Positions 1 through 7,035 of a stretch of 14,050 nucleotides of DNA are shown piece after piece. Numbering within the stretch: the first letter of the stretch is position 1; every line of letters starts with the position of its first letter. The notes beneath the pieces were generated by a model. It saw nothing but the letters and a program-made list of their open reading frames with translations. It had not been told where the DNA came from and searched no databases. A program made the position numbers and the translations under genes. The stretch is from NCBI GenBank assembly GCA_947458675.1, contig CANHAW010000013.1:1-14050 (forward strand). The letters run 5' to 3'. Origin of the DNA: Beijerinckiaceae bacterium. Lineage in GTDB: Bacteria; Pseudomonadota; Alphaproteobacteria; Rhizobiales; Beijerinckiaceae.

Positions 1-1085
1 CCGGCGCCCAGCGTCGTCATCAACCGGTCGTAGCGCCCGCCCCCGACAATGGGGCGGCCCGCATCGGCATTTTCGAAAGCTTCGAACACGAAGCCCGTAT
101 AATAATCGAGATTGCGCGCAAATGCGGCCGAGAACGTCAGGCGCGACATGTCAAAGCCGCGGGCGGCCATGAAATTGAGGCGCGATTCAAAACCGTCGAG
201 CGCAGCAGAGAGATCGAGCTTGGCATCTTTTGCAAGCTTGCGCAGTGCGCGCGAAGCCTTGTCAGGATCGCCCGAAATTTTCAGGAAGCTTTCGAGAATG
301 GCGCGTTTTTGCGCCGTCACGCCGCCGCCTGCCTGAGCGGAGGCCTGTTCGAGATAGCGCTCGGCAATTTCATTGGCGGAGCGCCCGCCGACCGACGAAA
401 TGCCGGCAATCGACAGAAGATCCTGCACGAGCGCGCGCGCACCATTGCGATCGGCGCCGGCCAATGCGGCCAGCACGCCCGAGTGATCGGCGGTGGAGGC
501 ATTGTCCTCGCGATCGAGAATTTTGGCGATCGGCTGGCCAAGCGCATGGCCGCGGCGAATACGGCGCAGCCAGACGGGCGGCAGTTCGAGTGCCTCGAGC
601 AGGCGCGTGAAAAGGCCGGCATCGCCGATGCGCACAGATAGCGGGCGCGCCAGCGCCTGTTCGGCAGCTTCCAGCGCCAAAGTCATCACTTCCGCATCGG
701 CCGCCTCGCGATCGGTGCGGCCGAAACTCTCAAGCCCAGCCTGATGAAACTCCGACGGTGCCCCCTGACGGAAGCGGAAGACGGGGCCGAGATAGGACAG
801 GCTGGCCGGACGCCCGGCATCGGGGGAGGCCAGATAGGTCCGGCAAGCGGGGATCGTATATTCCGGGCGCAGGCAATATTCGGCGCCCGCAGCATCCGAG
901 GTCAGATAGAGGCGGCCGCGAATATCCTCGCCCGCAAGGTCGAGAAAAATCGCTGCCGGCTGCAGGATCGGGGGCTCGCGACGCGGATAGCCAGCCGCGA
1001 CGAGATGGGCGAGCACGGTCTCCCGCCGTCCTGCCATCTCCGGGCTGTCAGCCGCTGTCTGTCCGGTCCTGTCCACGTCCTGCAT
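1..1085 (-). CDS. hisZ: ATP phosphoribosyltransferase regulatory subunit HisZ (3' end outside window)
   Basis: This is a catalytically inactive HisS paralogue that partners the short-form HisG to make active, histidine-regulated ATP phosphoribosyltransferase, the first step of histidine synthesis. The minus-strand frame is open from ATG at 1085 to the left edge, about 361 residues. Visible class II aaRS-like motifs are LRPEYTIPACR (residues 72-82), a YLGPVFRFRQG stretch (98-108), QAGLESFGR (115-123), and near the cut end LDYYTGFVFE and IVGGGRYDRL. These fit HisZ, and the sequence resembles rhizobial HisZ more than a true HisS, though the C-terminus cannot be checked. The start is uncertain. 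ATG 1085 has AAAAGG directly against it, too close for a normal ribosome site. The in-frame ATG 16 codons later (MAGRRETV) follows a CGGAG and may be the real start. hisG would be expected beyond the left edge. Confidence 0.9.
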   Translation of the reverse strand, partial: MQDVDRTGQTAADSPEMAGRRETVLAHLVAAGYPRREPPILQPAAIFLDLAGEDIRGRLYLTSDAAGAEYCLRPEYTIPACRTYLASPDAGRPASLSYLGPVFRFRQGAPSEFHQAGLESFGRTDREAADAEVMTLALEAAEQALARPLSVRIGDAGLFTRLLEALELPPVWLRRIRRGHALGQPIAKILDREDNASTADHSGVLAALAGADRNGARALVQDLLSIAGISSVGGRSANEIAERYLEQASAQAGGGVTAQKRAILESFLKISGDPDKASRALRKLAKDAKLDLSAALDGFESRLNFMAARGFDMSRLTFSAAFARNLDYYTGFVFEAFENADAGRPIVGGGRYDRLMTTLGA

Positions 1086-1106
1086 CCTTTTCAGGGTCAA
1101 TTCGGC

Positions 1107-1123
1107 CCGCTTGTAGCAAGCGG
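1107..1123. repeat. Perfect 7-bp inverted repeat in the hisZ leader
   Basis: CCGCTTG and CAAGCGG are separated by three bases, 21 bases upstream of the hisZ ATG. No T-run follows on either strand, so it is not an ordinary terminator. A small palindrome ATGCGACGCAT lies nearby at 1133-1143. Either could be an operator or an RNA hairpin. No His-codon-rich leader peptide is visible. Confidence 0.4.
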
Positions 1124-1178
1124 AGCCGCAGGATGCGACGCATTTTAGGAATTTAAGTGAACGGCCCCTTGGCGCCCC

Positions 1179-1706
1179 TCACCCATGCGGGACGCGCGCC
1201 CCCACGCCCTCGCCCCGCCGGATCGGATCGCCAAGGCCCAGAGGCTGCCCATCGACCAGAACAAAGGCCATGCGGCAGACCTCGGGGCCGGGATTGCGCC
1301 AGGCATGATAAGTGCCGCGCTGGATCATGACGTCGCCCGGCCCCATGGTCACCATTTCGCCCTCGTCGAGGTCCATTTCGATCTGCCCGGAGAGGACGAT
1401 GATGTAATCGATCGTCTCGGTGCGGTGGCGGCGGGGCACATTGCCGGGCGGATATTCGGCAATCATGAAACGTGTGCCGCGCTCGGGCGGATAGGTGCCG
1501 AGCTTGCGCTCGCCCATATCCTCCGCATCCTCGCCGACCGGCATGGCGGCCGGTGCATCGTCCGTGCACCACAGAAGCGTGGAAAACTGGCCGGGCCGCG
1601 AAGATTTGACATTGGTCGCCGGCGCATCGATCAGCACCTTGGCCTTGCCCTTTGCATCATGGCCCGTGACGATCCGGCGGATCGGGTGCGGATTGCGCTC
1701 GCTCAT
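1179..1706 (-). CDS. Cupin-domain protein of unknown substrate
   Basis: This is a single-domain cupin of 175 residues. The core lies at about residues 85-155 and has the first cupin motif as PRRHRTETIDYIIVLSG (His94, Glu97) and the second as GPGDVMIQRGTYHAWRN (His134). The usual second histidine of the HxH pair is Thr96, so the metal site, if any, is not the textbook three-His set. No signal peptide or membrane segment is seen, so it is probably cytoplasmic. Start choice: two in-frame ATGs lie at 1712 and 1706. The strong GGAGG ribosome site is only 2 bases from the first but 8 from the second, so 1706 is preferred. It precedes hisZ on the same strand with a gap of about 93 bp. I see no link in function. 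Similar small cupins are often annotated only as cupin-domain proteins, and I cannot name the reaction. Confidence 0.8.
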   Translation of the reverse strand: MSERNPHPIRRIVTGHDAKGKAKVLIDAPATNVKSSRPGQFSTLLWCTDDAPAAMPVGEDAEDMGERKLGTYPPERGTRFMIAEYPPGNVPRRHRTETIDYIIVLSGQIEMDLDEGEMVTMGPGDVMIQRGTYHAWRNPGPEVCRMAFVLVDGQPLGLGDPIRRGEGVGARVPHG

Positions 1707-1822
1707 ATCCATGTCCTCCCTAGACCTTACCCTTGCCCTTGCCGCCTGCCCTGTCGGGCTCTTTCTTGTCGGCTGGGCCAGTCTGACACGCGACGCCGCC
1801 CTGTTGAAGGCACGATCGTCAA

Positions 1823-1852
1823 TTGACTTCACGCGGAAACTGCCCCTATAAG
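1823..1852 (+). promoter_or_regulatory. Probable sigma70-type promoter for the rpmH-rnpA-yidC-engB operon
   Basis: TTGACT at 1823-1828 and TATAAG at 1847-1852 are separated by 18 bases, a near-consensus pair pointing at rpmH. Transcription would start near 1859 and give a leader of roughly 155 bases, consistent with a highly expressed ribosomal protein gene. Confidence 0.65.
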
Positions 1853-1963
1853 CTCGCCAGCGAATTCGGCAGGCGCCGACGTCGTCCAGTCTTGCATGCC
1901 GCGCAACAATGTGGCGAGCGACCGGAACCGGCGCAATTCTCGACCCATTCGGAACCTCAAAGG

Positions 1964-1977
1964 CCTGATATATCAGG
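1964..1977. repeat. 14-bp perfect palindrome in the rpmH leader
   Basis: CCTGATATATCAGG is its own reverse complement. It lies inside the presumed 5' leader of rpmH, 36 bases before the start codon, and is followed by GTTTTG. As RNA it could fold as a 5-bp stem with a TATA loop. As DNA it could be a dimeric-regulator site. The function is unknown. Confidence 0.5.
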
Positions 1978-2013
1978 GTTTTGAGCAGTTCCACACAGAC
2001 CTGGAGCAGACCC

Positions 2014-2148
2014 GTGAAGCGGACTTACCAACCCTCCAAGATCGTGCGCAAGCGCCGTCACGGCTTCCGCGCCCGCATGGCAACGGTCGGCGGTCGCCGC
2101 GTGATCGCTGCCCGTCGCGCTCGCGGCCGCAAGCGCCTGTCGGCCTGA
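2014..2148 (+). CDS. rpmH: 50S ribosomal protein L34
   Basis: This is a 44-residue, strongly basic protein beginning [18 protein letters not shown] and ending RGRKRLSA, a textbook L34 of normal length. It binds 23S rRNA in the large subunit. The start codon is GTG, so a scan that requires ATG misses it. The ribosome site GGAG (2003-2006) lies 7 bases upstream and supports this start. It is the first gene of the rpmH-rnpA-yidC-engB set, 38 bases before rnpA, an order that is very widely conserved. Its coding frame is fully overlapped by an open stretch in the rnpA frame (see findings). Confidence 0.97.
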   Translation: MKRTYQPSKIVRKRRHGFRARMATVGGRRVIAARRARGRKRLSA

Positions 2149-2186
2149 TCGGCCCCGCGCGGGTCCGCGCAAGAAGGGCAGGCCCG

Positions 2187-2678
2187 ATGAACGGCCAGAG
2201 CGGCGCAAGCAAAAGCCATATCGGCGGCCCTGATGGCCGCCCGGCTGACGCGACGGTCGCCCGGACTGAAGACGCGCCGTTTGCACGGCTCAAAAAACGT
2301 TCTGAATTTCTGGCTGTGGCCAAAGGCGCGCGCCATCACGAGAGCGCCTTTACTCTTCAGGCATTGGCCGACGAGAGCCGCCAGACGCCCAGCCAAGAGC
2401 CTGCCTGCCGCATTGGCCTGACGGTTACAAAAAAGACCGGCAATTCCGTCGAGCGAAACAGAATACGCCGTCGCCTGCGCGAGGCGCTTCGTGTGAGCGG
2501 TATGGCGCGCGGCGAAATAGCGACTGGCAAAGCTCGCGATTATGTGGTGGTTGCTCGACGCGAGACATTGGCGCGCAACTTCGGCCTCCTGCAGGCCGAT
2601 CTTGCCCGAGCATTTGAGCGTATCGAGCGACGGCTCGCCACGCACAACAGCAAAAAAGCGCCCGCCCAAAACGAATAA
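2187..2678 (+). CDS. rnpA: Ribonuclease P protein component
   Basis: The protein subunit of RNase P helps the catalytic RNA cleave the 5' leaders of tRNA precursors. The predicted protein has 163 residues. The conserved core starts at ARLKKRSEFLAVAKG (about 33-47), and the family signature RIGLTVTKKTGNSVERNRIRRRLREA lies at about 75-100, with the RNR-type basic helix at 90-99. The N-terminal 30 residues before the core are polar, not conserved in type, and make the protein somewhat longer than the usual 110-130. ATG 2187 is the nearest plausible start, with AAGGG about 10 bases upstream. Spacing to rpmH is 38 bases and to yidC 51 bases. yidD, often found between rnpA and yidC elsewhere, is absent. 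Confidence 0.95.
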   Translation: MNGQSGASKSHIGGPDGRPADATVARTEDAPFARLKKRSEFLAVAKGARHHESAFTLQALADESRQTPSQEPACRIGLTVTKKTGNSVERNRIRRRLREALRVSGMARGEIATGKARDYVVVARRETLARNFGLLQADLARAFERIERRLATHNSKKAPAQNE

Positions 2679-2694
2679 ATCCGGCGCGCCGGAT
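2679..2694. repeat. 16-bp perfect palindrome between rnpA and yidC
   Basis: ATCCGGCGCGCCGGAT directly follows the rnpA stop codon. In RNA it can form a 6-bp GC-rich stem with a CGCG loop, followed by CCTTTCC. It may be a processing site, a weak terminator, or a stabiliser of the upstream message. The T-run is too short for an efficient intrinsic terminator. Confidence 0.45.
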
Positions 2695-2729
2695 CCTTTC
2701 CAAACGAGACAGAAACACCAGGCCCGAAC

Positions 2730-4565
2730 ATGAGCAGCGATCAAAAGAATCTCTTCCTGGCAATGGGCCTGTCGATGCTGGTCCTTCTCGGCTGGAATTA
2801 TTTTTATGGCCCGCCGCAAATGCTCGCTCCGCGCCCCGCGACGCAGCAGACCCCGACCGCTGGCGCGCCCAATGCGACAGCGCCCGGCGCGCCCGGTGCG
2901 CCCGCTGCCAGCACGGAAACGCCCGGCGTCGGTCAGCCGCCCGCCAATGCACCCGCACTGGCGCTGACGCGCGATCAGGCGCTGGCGCAATCGCCGCGTA
3001 TCACCATCGACACGCCCGCGCTGATCGGTTCGATCTCACTCAAGGGCGCGCGGCTCGACGATATTTCGCTGAAAAATTATCGCGAAACGATCGATCCCAA
3101 GAGCCCGCTCATCTCGCTTCTCTCGCCTGCCGGATCGCCGAACGCTTATTACGCAGAAGCTGGTTTCGTGAATGCGGCCGGCGCCAATCTGGCGCTGCCC
3201 AATGCAGATACGGTCTGGACATCCAATGCGAAAAGGCTCGAGGCCGGCAAATCTGTCGACCTGACATGGGACAATGGCCAAGGCCTGATTTTCCGCCGCA
3301 CCATTTCGCTCGACGATCGCTACATGTTCGCGATCAAGGACAGTGTCGAGAACAAGGGTGCGCAGGCGGCTGCCGTCCATCCCTATGCGCTGCTGACGCG
3401 CTTCGGCAAGCCGAAGACCGACGGCTATGTCGTGCTGCACGAAGGCTTCCTCGGCATTGTCGGGGATTCGCGCATCATGGAATTCACCTATGATGCGATC
3501 GAAAAAGAGCCCAAGGCGACGAAGACAGCCGAAGGCACATCGGGCTGGCTTGGCTTTACCGATAAATATTGGGCCACCGCAATCATTCCCGCTCAGGATG
3601 CCTCCTTCAAGAGCCGCTTTTCTGCTGTCGGTCCGCAAGGCGCAAACCGCATCTATCAGGCAGATCTGCTCGAAGATGCGCGCACGATTGCACCGGGCGC
3701 CACAATGGAAGTCACGACGACGCGCCTCTTCGCCGGCGCCAAGGAAGTGCAGGCCATCGACGGCTATCAGGCTCAATATGGCATCAAGAATTTCGACCTG
3801 ATGATCGATTGGGGCTGGTTCTATTTCATCACCAAGCCGCTCTTCAAACTGATCGACATCATTTACAAATGGGTCGGCAATTTCGGCGTTGCGATTCTCA
3901 TCGTGACCGTGATCGTGAAACTCGTCTTCTTCCCGCTCGCCAATCGCTCTTATCTGTCGATGGCGAAGATGAAGGCGGTGCAGCCCGAAATGCTGCAGAT
4001 CCGCGAGCGCTATGCCAATGACAAGCAAAAGCAGCAGCTCGAGATGATGGAGCTCTACAAGCGCGAGAAGATCAATCCGGTCGCCGGCTGTCTTCCCGTG
4101 ATTGTGCAGATTCCGGTGTTTTTCGCCCTCTACAAGGTGATCTTCATCACACTCGAGATCCGGCATGCGCCTTTCTTCGGCTGGATCAAGGATCTCTCTG
4201 CCGCCGATCCGACGAACCTGTTCAATCTGTTCGGTCTGCTGCCCTTCGATCCGACGCTCATTCCCATGATCGGGCCTTTCCTGGCCATCGGCATCTGGCC
4301 GCTTCTGATGGGCATTTCGATGTTCGTCCAGATGAAGATGAACCCCGAGCCGACCGACCCGATCCAGAAGCAGATGTTTGCGTGGATGCCGGTGATCTTC
4401 ACCTTCATGCTCGGCACATTCCCGGCCGGCCTGGTGATCTACTGGACCTGGAACAACCTGCTCTCCGTGGGCCAGCAATATATGATCATGAAGCGCGCCG
4501 GGGTGAAGGTGGAATTGTGGGACAATCTCTCCGGTCTGCTCTCAAAGAAGAAGACCGCGAATTGA
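2730..4565 (+). CDS. yidC: Membrane protein insertase YidC
   Basis: YidC inserts and folds inner-membrane proteins, alone or with SecYEG. The 611-residue product has the Gram-negative layout. An N-terminal membrane helix (about 8-26) is followed by a Pro/Ala-rich linker (about 30-75), a large periplasmic domain (about 80-345) and the conserved C-terminal insertase domain (about 355-590). Within the last are a [15 protein letters not shown] stretch and a cytoplasmic helical hairpin rich in K, E and Q ([19 protein letters not shown]). Next comes [23 protein letters not shown]. The arginine in FFPLANRS matches the groove arginine known in the family. The C-terminus is basic (SKKKTAN). ATG 2730 opens the N-terminal helix correctly. 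The neighbours rnpA and engB are standard. Large open frames on the opposite strand of this gene are artefacts of GC-rich coding sequence. Confidence 0.97.
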   Translation: MSSDQKNLFLAMGLSMLVLLGWNYFYGPPQMLAPRPATQQTPTAGAPNATAPGAPGAPAASTETPGVGQPPANAPALALTRDQALAQSPRITIDTPALIGSISLKGARLDDISLKNYRETIDPKSPLISLLSPAGSPNAYYAEAGFVNAAGANLALPNADTVWTSNAKRLEAGKSVDLTWDNGQGLIFRRTISLDDRYMFAIKDSVENKGAQAAAVHPYALLTRFGKPKTDGYVVLHEGFLGIVGDSRIMEFTYDAIEKEPKATKTAEGTSGWLGFTDKYWATAIIPAQDASFKSRFSAVGPQGANRIYQADLLEDARTIAPGATMEVTTTRLFAGAKEVQAIDGYQAQYGIKNFDLMIDWGWFYFITKPLFKLIDIIYKWVGNFGVAILIVTVIVKLVFFPLANRSYLSMAKMKAVQPEMLQIRERYANDKQKQQLEMMELYKREKINPVAGCLPVIVQIPVFFALYKVIFITLEIRHAPFFGWIKDLSAADPTNLFNLFGLLPFDPTLIPMIGPFLAIGIWPLLMGISMFVQMKMNPEPTDPIQKQMFAWMPVIFTFMLGTFPAGLVIYWTWNNLLSVGQQYMIMKRAGVKVELWDNLSGLLSKKKTAN

Positions 4566-4571
4566 AACGCC

Positions 4572-4600
4572 GGCGCGCGGTGCCTGCCGCGCGCCCTTTT
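4572..4600 (+). terminator. GC-rich hairpin with short T-run between yidC and engB
   Basis: GGCGCGCGG (4572-4580) and CCGCGCGCC (4587-4595) form a perfect 9-bp stem around TGCCTG and are followed by CTTTT. It lies between the yidC stop and the engB start. The stem is strong, but four T residues suggest partial termination or message-end protection, not a full stop of transcription into engB. Confidence 0.5.
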
Positions 4601-4611
4601 CCAGGATAGAC

Positions 4612-5271
4612 ATGACCGACAATGCCGATCTGTTCGAGCGCGGCCGCAAGCTTTTTGCTGGCAATTGCGAATTCATATGGGCGGCGTCGAAGATTGACGG
4701 ACTGCCGCCGATAGGGCCTGTCGAAATTGCTTTCGCCGGACGCTCGAATGTTGGCAAATCCTCCCTGCTCAATGCATTGACCGGGCGCAAGGCGCTGGCG
4801 CGCACATCCAACACGCCGGGGCGCACCCAGCAGCTGAATTTCTTCGCAATCGGCACGCCCGGCGAAGAGCCGATGCGGCTCGTCGATATGCCGGGCTATG
4901 GCTTTGCCGCCGTCTCGAAGGAAAAGATTTCTTCCTGGACGCAATTGATGCACGCCTATCTGCGCGGCCGCTCCAGCCTGGCGCGCGTTTTCGTGCTCGT
5001 CGATGGACGCCACGGTCTGAAGCCGCCCGATCTTGAAATGATGGATCTGCTCGATAAATCCGCCATGTCCTATCAGGTCGTTTTGACCAAGAAGGACGAG
5101 GTGAAAAAATCCGACATTGAGGCGCGGATGGCCGGCGTGCTGGAAGGGCTTGCCAAACGCCCCGCCGCGCATCCGGAGATCATTTTCACCTCGTCTGAAA
5201 ATGGCGATGGCATTGGCGAATTGCGCGAGGGGATTGCGCGTTTGCTGAGCGAGCGCGGAACGGTCTTTTAG
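4612..5271 (+). CDS. engB: Ribosome biogenesis GTP-binding protein EngB/YihA/YsxC
   Basis: This TRAFAC-class GTPase is needed for large ribosomal subunit assembly and is usually essential. All G motifs are visible in its 219 residues: G1 GRSNVGKSS (43-51), G2 around NTPGRTQQLNF (67-77), G3 DMPGYG (92-97), G4 TKKD (159-162) and G5 TSSENGDG (193-200). Length and order are normal for the family. ATG 4612 is preceded by AGGAT about 6 bases upstream. A terminator-like hairpin lies between it and yidC. Its stop codon is only 3 bases from the stop codon of a toxin-antitoxin pair reading the other way, so there is no room for a separate terminator between them. In related genomes argB would usually follow. 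Confidence 0.96.
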   Translation: MTDNADLFERGRKLFAGNCEFIWAASKIDGLPPIGPVEIAFAGRSNVGKSSLLNALTGRKALARTSNTPGRTQQLNFFAIGTPGEEPMRLVDMPGYGFAAVSKEKISSWTQLMHAYLRGRSSLARVFVLVDGRHGLKPPDLEMMDLLDKSAMSYQVVLTKKDEVKKSDIEARMAGVLEGLAKRPAAHPEIIFTSSENGDGIGELREGIARLLSERGTVF

Positions 5272-5274
5272 GGA

Positions 5275-5598
5275 TCACTCGGCAGGCTCAGACGAGCCCA
5301 GTGAAATGGGCACAATCGCATCGGGAAAATGGGCGGTGATTTCAAGGCGCCCGCCCAGAGCTTCGACATAGCGGCGCAAATTACTGACGTAAATATCGTC
5401 GCGCCGTTCCATTTTTGCGACGGCCGGCTGCTGAACGCTCAATTCATGTGCAATCTCGTCCTGAGATTTGCCACGCACCTGCCGCAATTCAAAAAGCGCA
5501 AGAGCTTTCAACAGCGCTCTTGTCTCACGCCGATTGCGCTCGCGTCGGTCAGATGGGATTGCCTTTCGGAGCTCCTGAAATGAGCGATGCCCTGCCAT
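5275..5598 (-). CDS. XRE-family antitoxin of a HigBA-type module
   Basis: This is a 107-residue DNA-binding antitoxin. The helix-turn-helix is at about residues 44-66 (GKSQDEIAHELSVQQPAVAKMERR), followed by DDIYVSNLRRYVEALGGRLEITAHFP, the C-terminal signature common to HigA-like partners of Gp49/RelE-type toxins. In the family it binds the toxin and represses the shared promoter. Start: ATG 5598 overlaps the toxin stop as TGATG, with AAGGA about 9 bases upstream. A GTG one codon earlier is also possible. The TGATG overlap implies coupled translation, with toxin first and antitoxin second, the usual higBA order. It ends 3 bases from the engB stop in convergent orientation. The exact subfamily cannot be fixed without a search. 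Confidence 0.88.
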   Translation of the reverse strand: MAGHRSFQELRKAIPSDRRERNRRETRALLKALALFELRQVRGKSQDEIAHELSVQQPAVAKMERRDDIYVSNLRRYVEALGGRLEITAHFPDAIVPISLGSSEPAE

Positions 5599-5957
5599 CA
5601 CAACAATCCTTCTTTGCGCAATTCCGCGAGATAGATTTCATACAGATCGTCTGCCACCGATATCATCCGTTCATAAAATCGGTCATCGCCAGTCTTGCAT
5701 CCTCCGATGAGCAGGATCGCGGTTCGTCTCGGATCGAAAGCGTAGAAAATCCGATAGGGCGCGCCACCTGATTGGACACGAAGCTCACGCATATGCCCGT
5801 AGCGCGATCCCGTCAGACCTGACGAGAAGGGGAATGGCAATTGCGGCCCCTTCGCTTCCAGCAGGCCCACGATGCGATCAACGTCATCTTGAACCGGGGC
5901 ATGAAGCTCCATGAACCAGGCTGAAAACTCGTTCGTGACTTCGACAATCCACGACAT
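5598..5957 (-). CDS. HigB/RelE-like (phage Gp49-type) toxin
   Basis: This 119-residue protein matches, by eye, the phage-derived Gp49-like/HigB toxin family of the RelE superfamily, whose members are ribosome-dependent mRNA endonucleases. Visible family features are MRELRVQ (56-62), GAPYRIFYAFDPRRTAILLIGG (65-86) and KTGDDRFYERMI (88-99). The basic and aromatic residues in the last two blocks are those expected for RNA cleavage, and the C-terminus AELRKEGLL is typical. Although an open frame extends upstream to 6149, ATG 5957 is the right start: the family N-terminus begins here, and GGAA lies 7 bases upstream. The module sits antisense to the flanking engB and argB genes and probably arrived as a cassette. 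RNase activity is inferred, not shown by the sequence. Confidence 0.87.
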   Translation of the reverse strand: MSWIVEVTNEFSAWFMELHAPVQDDVDRIVGLLEAKGPQLPFPFSSGLTGSRYGHMRELRVQSGGAPYRIFYAFDPRRTAILLIGGCKTGDDRFYERMISVADDLYEIYLAELRKEGLL

Positions 5958-5962
5958 TAATA

Positions 5963-5980
5963 TATTCCATAAAAGGAATA
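5963..5980. promoter_or_regulatory. Inverted repeat, likely HigA operator, overlapping the toxin ribosome site
   Basis: TATTCC-ATAAAA-GGAATA is a perfect 6-bp inverted repeat just upstream of the toxin start, in an AT-rich patch unlike its GC-rich surroundings. One arm, read on the minus strand, supplies the GGAA ribosome site. The location is what is expected for autoregulation by the antitoxin. The -10 and -35 boxes could not be placed convincingly: TATATT next to the ATG looks good but would put the transcript start inside the gene. Confidence 0.55.
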
Positions 5981-6027
5981 AAACAAGAAGATCCTGAAAA
6001 GAAGGCGATTGCACCTCATGCCGCCTG

Positions 6028-6062
6028 CCTTGGCAATCGTATCTGTCTTGAGGCTGCCAAGG
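6028..6062. repeat. 8-bp inverted repeat in the argB leader
   Basis: CCTTGGCA (6028-6035) and TGCCAAGG (6055-6062) are perfect complements across 19 bases, ending 41 bases before the argB start. It could be a regulator site or an RNA stem. A weak promoter-like pair (TTGAGG at 6048-6053, TAAACA at 6071-6076, 17-base spacing) overlaps it. Confidence 0.4.
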
Positions 6063-6103
6063 GGACCGGCTAAACAAGAGCGCGCGAGGAGAGGACCGAT
6101 CCC

Positions 6104-6970
6104 ATGACCGACACGCCCAAGGGCAGCCCGCAGGAGCAGGCCGCCACATTGATGCAGGCCCTGCCGCATATGCTGCGCTATGACGATGCGATCATCGTGG
6201 TGAAATATGGCGGTCATGCCATGGGCAATGAAGAGGTCGCCCGCTCTTTCGCCCGCGATATGGTTTTGCTCGAGCAATCGGGCGTGAACCCCGTGGTCGT
6301 GCACGGTGGCGGACCGCAGATCGGCGCCATGCTGAAAAAGCTCGGCATCAAGTCAGAATTTGCCGCAGGCCTGCGCATCACCGATCGCGAGACGGTCGAA
6401 GTGGTGGAAATGGTTCTGGCCGGTTCGATCAACAAGCAGATTGTCGGCTTCATCAATGCGGAGGGCGGACGCGCCATCGGATTGTGCGGCAAGGACGGCA
6501 ATATGGTGCTGGCCCGCAAGGTCACCGACAGCGAAGTCGATCTCGGTTTTGTCGGCGAGCCCGACAAGGTCGATGCTACGGTTCTGGACCAGGTGCTTGG
6601 GCGCGAGCTCATTCCCGTTCTCGCCCCCGTCGCCATGGGCGCGGATGGCGAGACCTATAATGTCAATGCCGACACATTTGCCGGCGCCATTGCCGGCGCG
6701 CTCAAGGCCAAGCGTCTTTTGTTCCTCACCGATGTGCCGGGCGTTCTCGACAAGAACAAGCAACTCATCAAGGAATTGAAGGTTGACGATATCCGCCGCC
6801 TGATTGCGGATGGGACCATCACCGGCGGCATGATCCCGAAGGTCGAAACCTGCATTTACGCGCTTGAACAGGGCGTGGAAGGCGTTGTCATTCTCGATGG
6901 CCAGACGCCCCATGCTGTGCTCGTCGAACTTCTGACCGATCATGGCGCCGGCACTCTGATCACGAGGTAA
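6104..6970 (+). CDS. argB: Acetylglutamate kinase
   Basis: ArgB phosphorylates N-acetyl-L-glutamate with ATP, the second step of arginine synthesis, in the cytoplasm. The 288-residue product carries the amino-acid-kinase fold motifs: VKYGGHAM with the catalytic-type lysine (Lys34), [11 protein letters not shown] (64-74), GLRITD (89-94), GLCGKDG (126-132), [16 protein letters not shown] (185-200), LTDVPGVLD (208-216) and GGMIPKV (241-247). Length is normal or slightly short. ATG 6104 follows a strong GGAGAGGA ribosome site. It normally follows engB in this neighbourhood. Here the antisense toxin-antitoxin pair separates them, so argB probably depends on its own promoter, which may overlap the inverted repeat in the leader. 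The HAD gene follows about 65 bases downstream. Confidence 0.97.
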   Translation: MTDTPKGSPQEQAATLMQALPHMLRYDDAIIVVKYGGHAMGNEEVARSFARDMVLLEQSGVNPVVVHGGGPQIGAMLKKLGIKSEFAAGLRITDRETVEVVEMVLAGSINKQIVGFINAEGGRAIGLCGKDGNMVLARKVTDSEVDLGFVGEPDKVDATVLDQVLGRELIPVLAPVAMGADGETYNVNADTFAGAIAGALKAKRLLFLTDVPGVLDKNKQLIKELKVDDIRRLIADGTITGGMIPKVETCIYALEQGVEGVVILDGQTPHAVLVELLTDHGAGTLITR

Positions 6971-7035
6971 GGATCATTACGGGAAAGTCGCCAGATTTCG
7001 ATCTCGACAGAGAGGCGGCTTTCCCGCTGCTGCCA

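Larger units (their letters stand above)
1707..2013. other. Divergent intergenic region between the cupin gene and rpmH
   Basis: No gene is supported in these 307 bases. The stretch holds the cupin ribosome site at its left end, the rpmH promoter (1823-1852), a 14-bp palindrome (1964-1977), and the rpmH ribosome site GGAG at 2003-2006. An open frame starting with ATG at 1896 runs on into rnpA but has no ribosome site and is treated under findings. Confidence 0.6.

Noticed and set aside
1852..1919. GCTCGCCA and TGGCGAGC as the base stem of a structured rpmH leader RNA
   Set aside because: The left arm is mostly upstream of the likely transcript start near 1859, so the RNA stem would not form. 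It is probably chance.
1179..1994. Extended 271-residue version of the cupin protein
   Set aside because: The extension crosses the rpmH promoter and leader, lacks family signal, and the GGAGG ribosome site marks the shorter start.
2058..2990. A 310-residue minus-strand open frame across rpmH, rnpA and yidC
   Set aside because: It covers three well-supported genes and has no domain signal.
3036..4478. A 480-residue open frame on the minus strand across yidC
   Set aside because: It lies wholly antisense to a clear YidC, has a His/Glu/Arg-rich composition typical of GC-rich antisense frames, and shows no recognisable domain.
5598..6149. Longer version of the HigB-like toxin starting upstream at 6149
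   Set aside because: The extra residues overlap the operator and argB start region, and the family N-terminus and ribosome site support ATG 5957.
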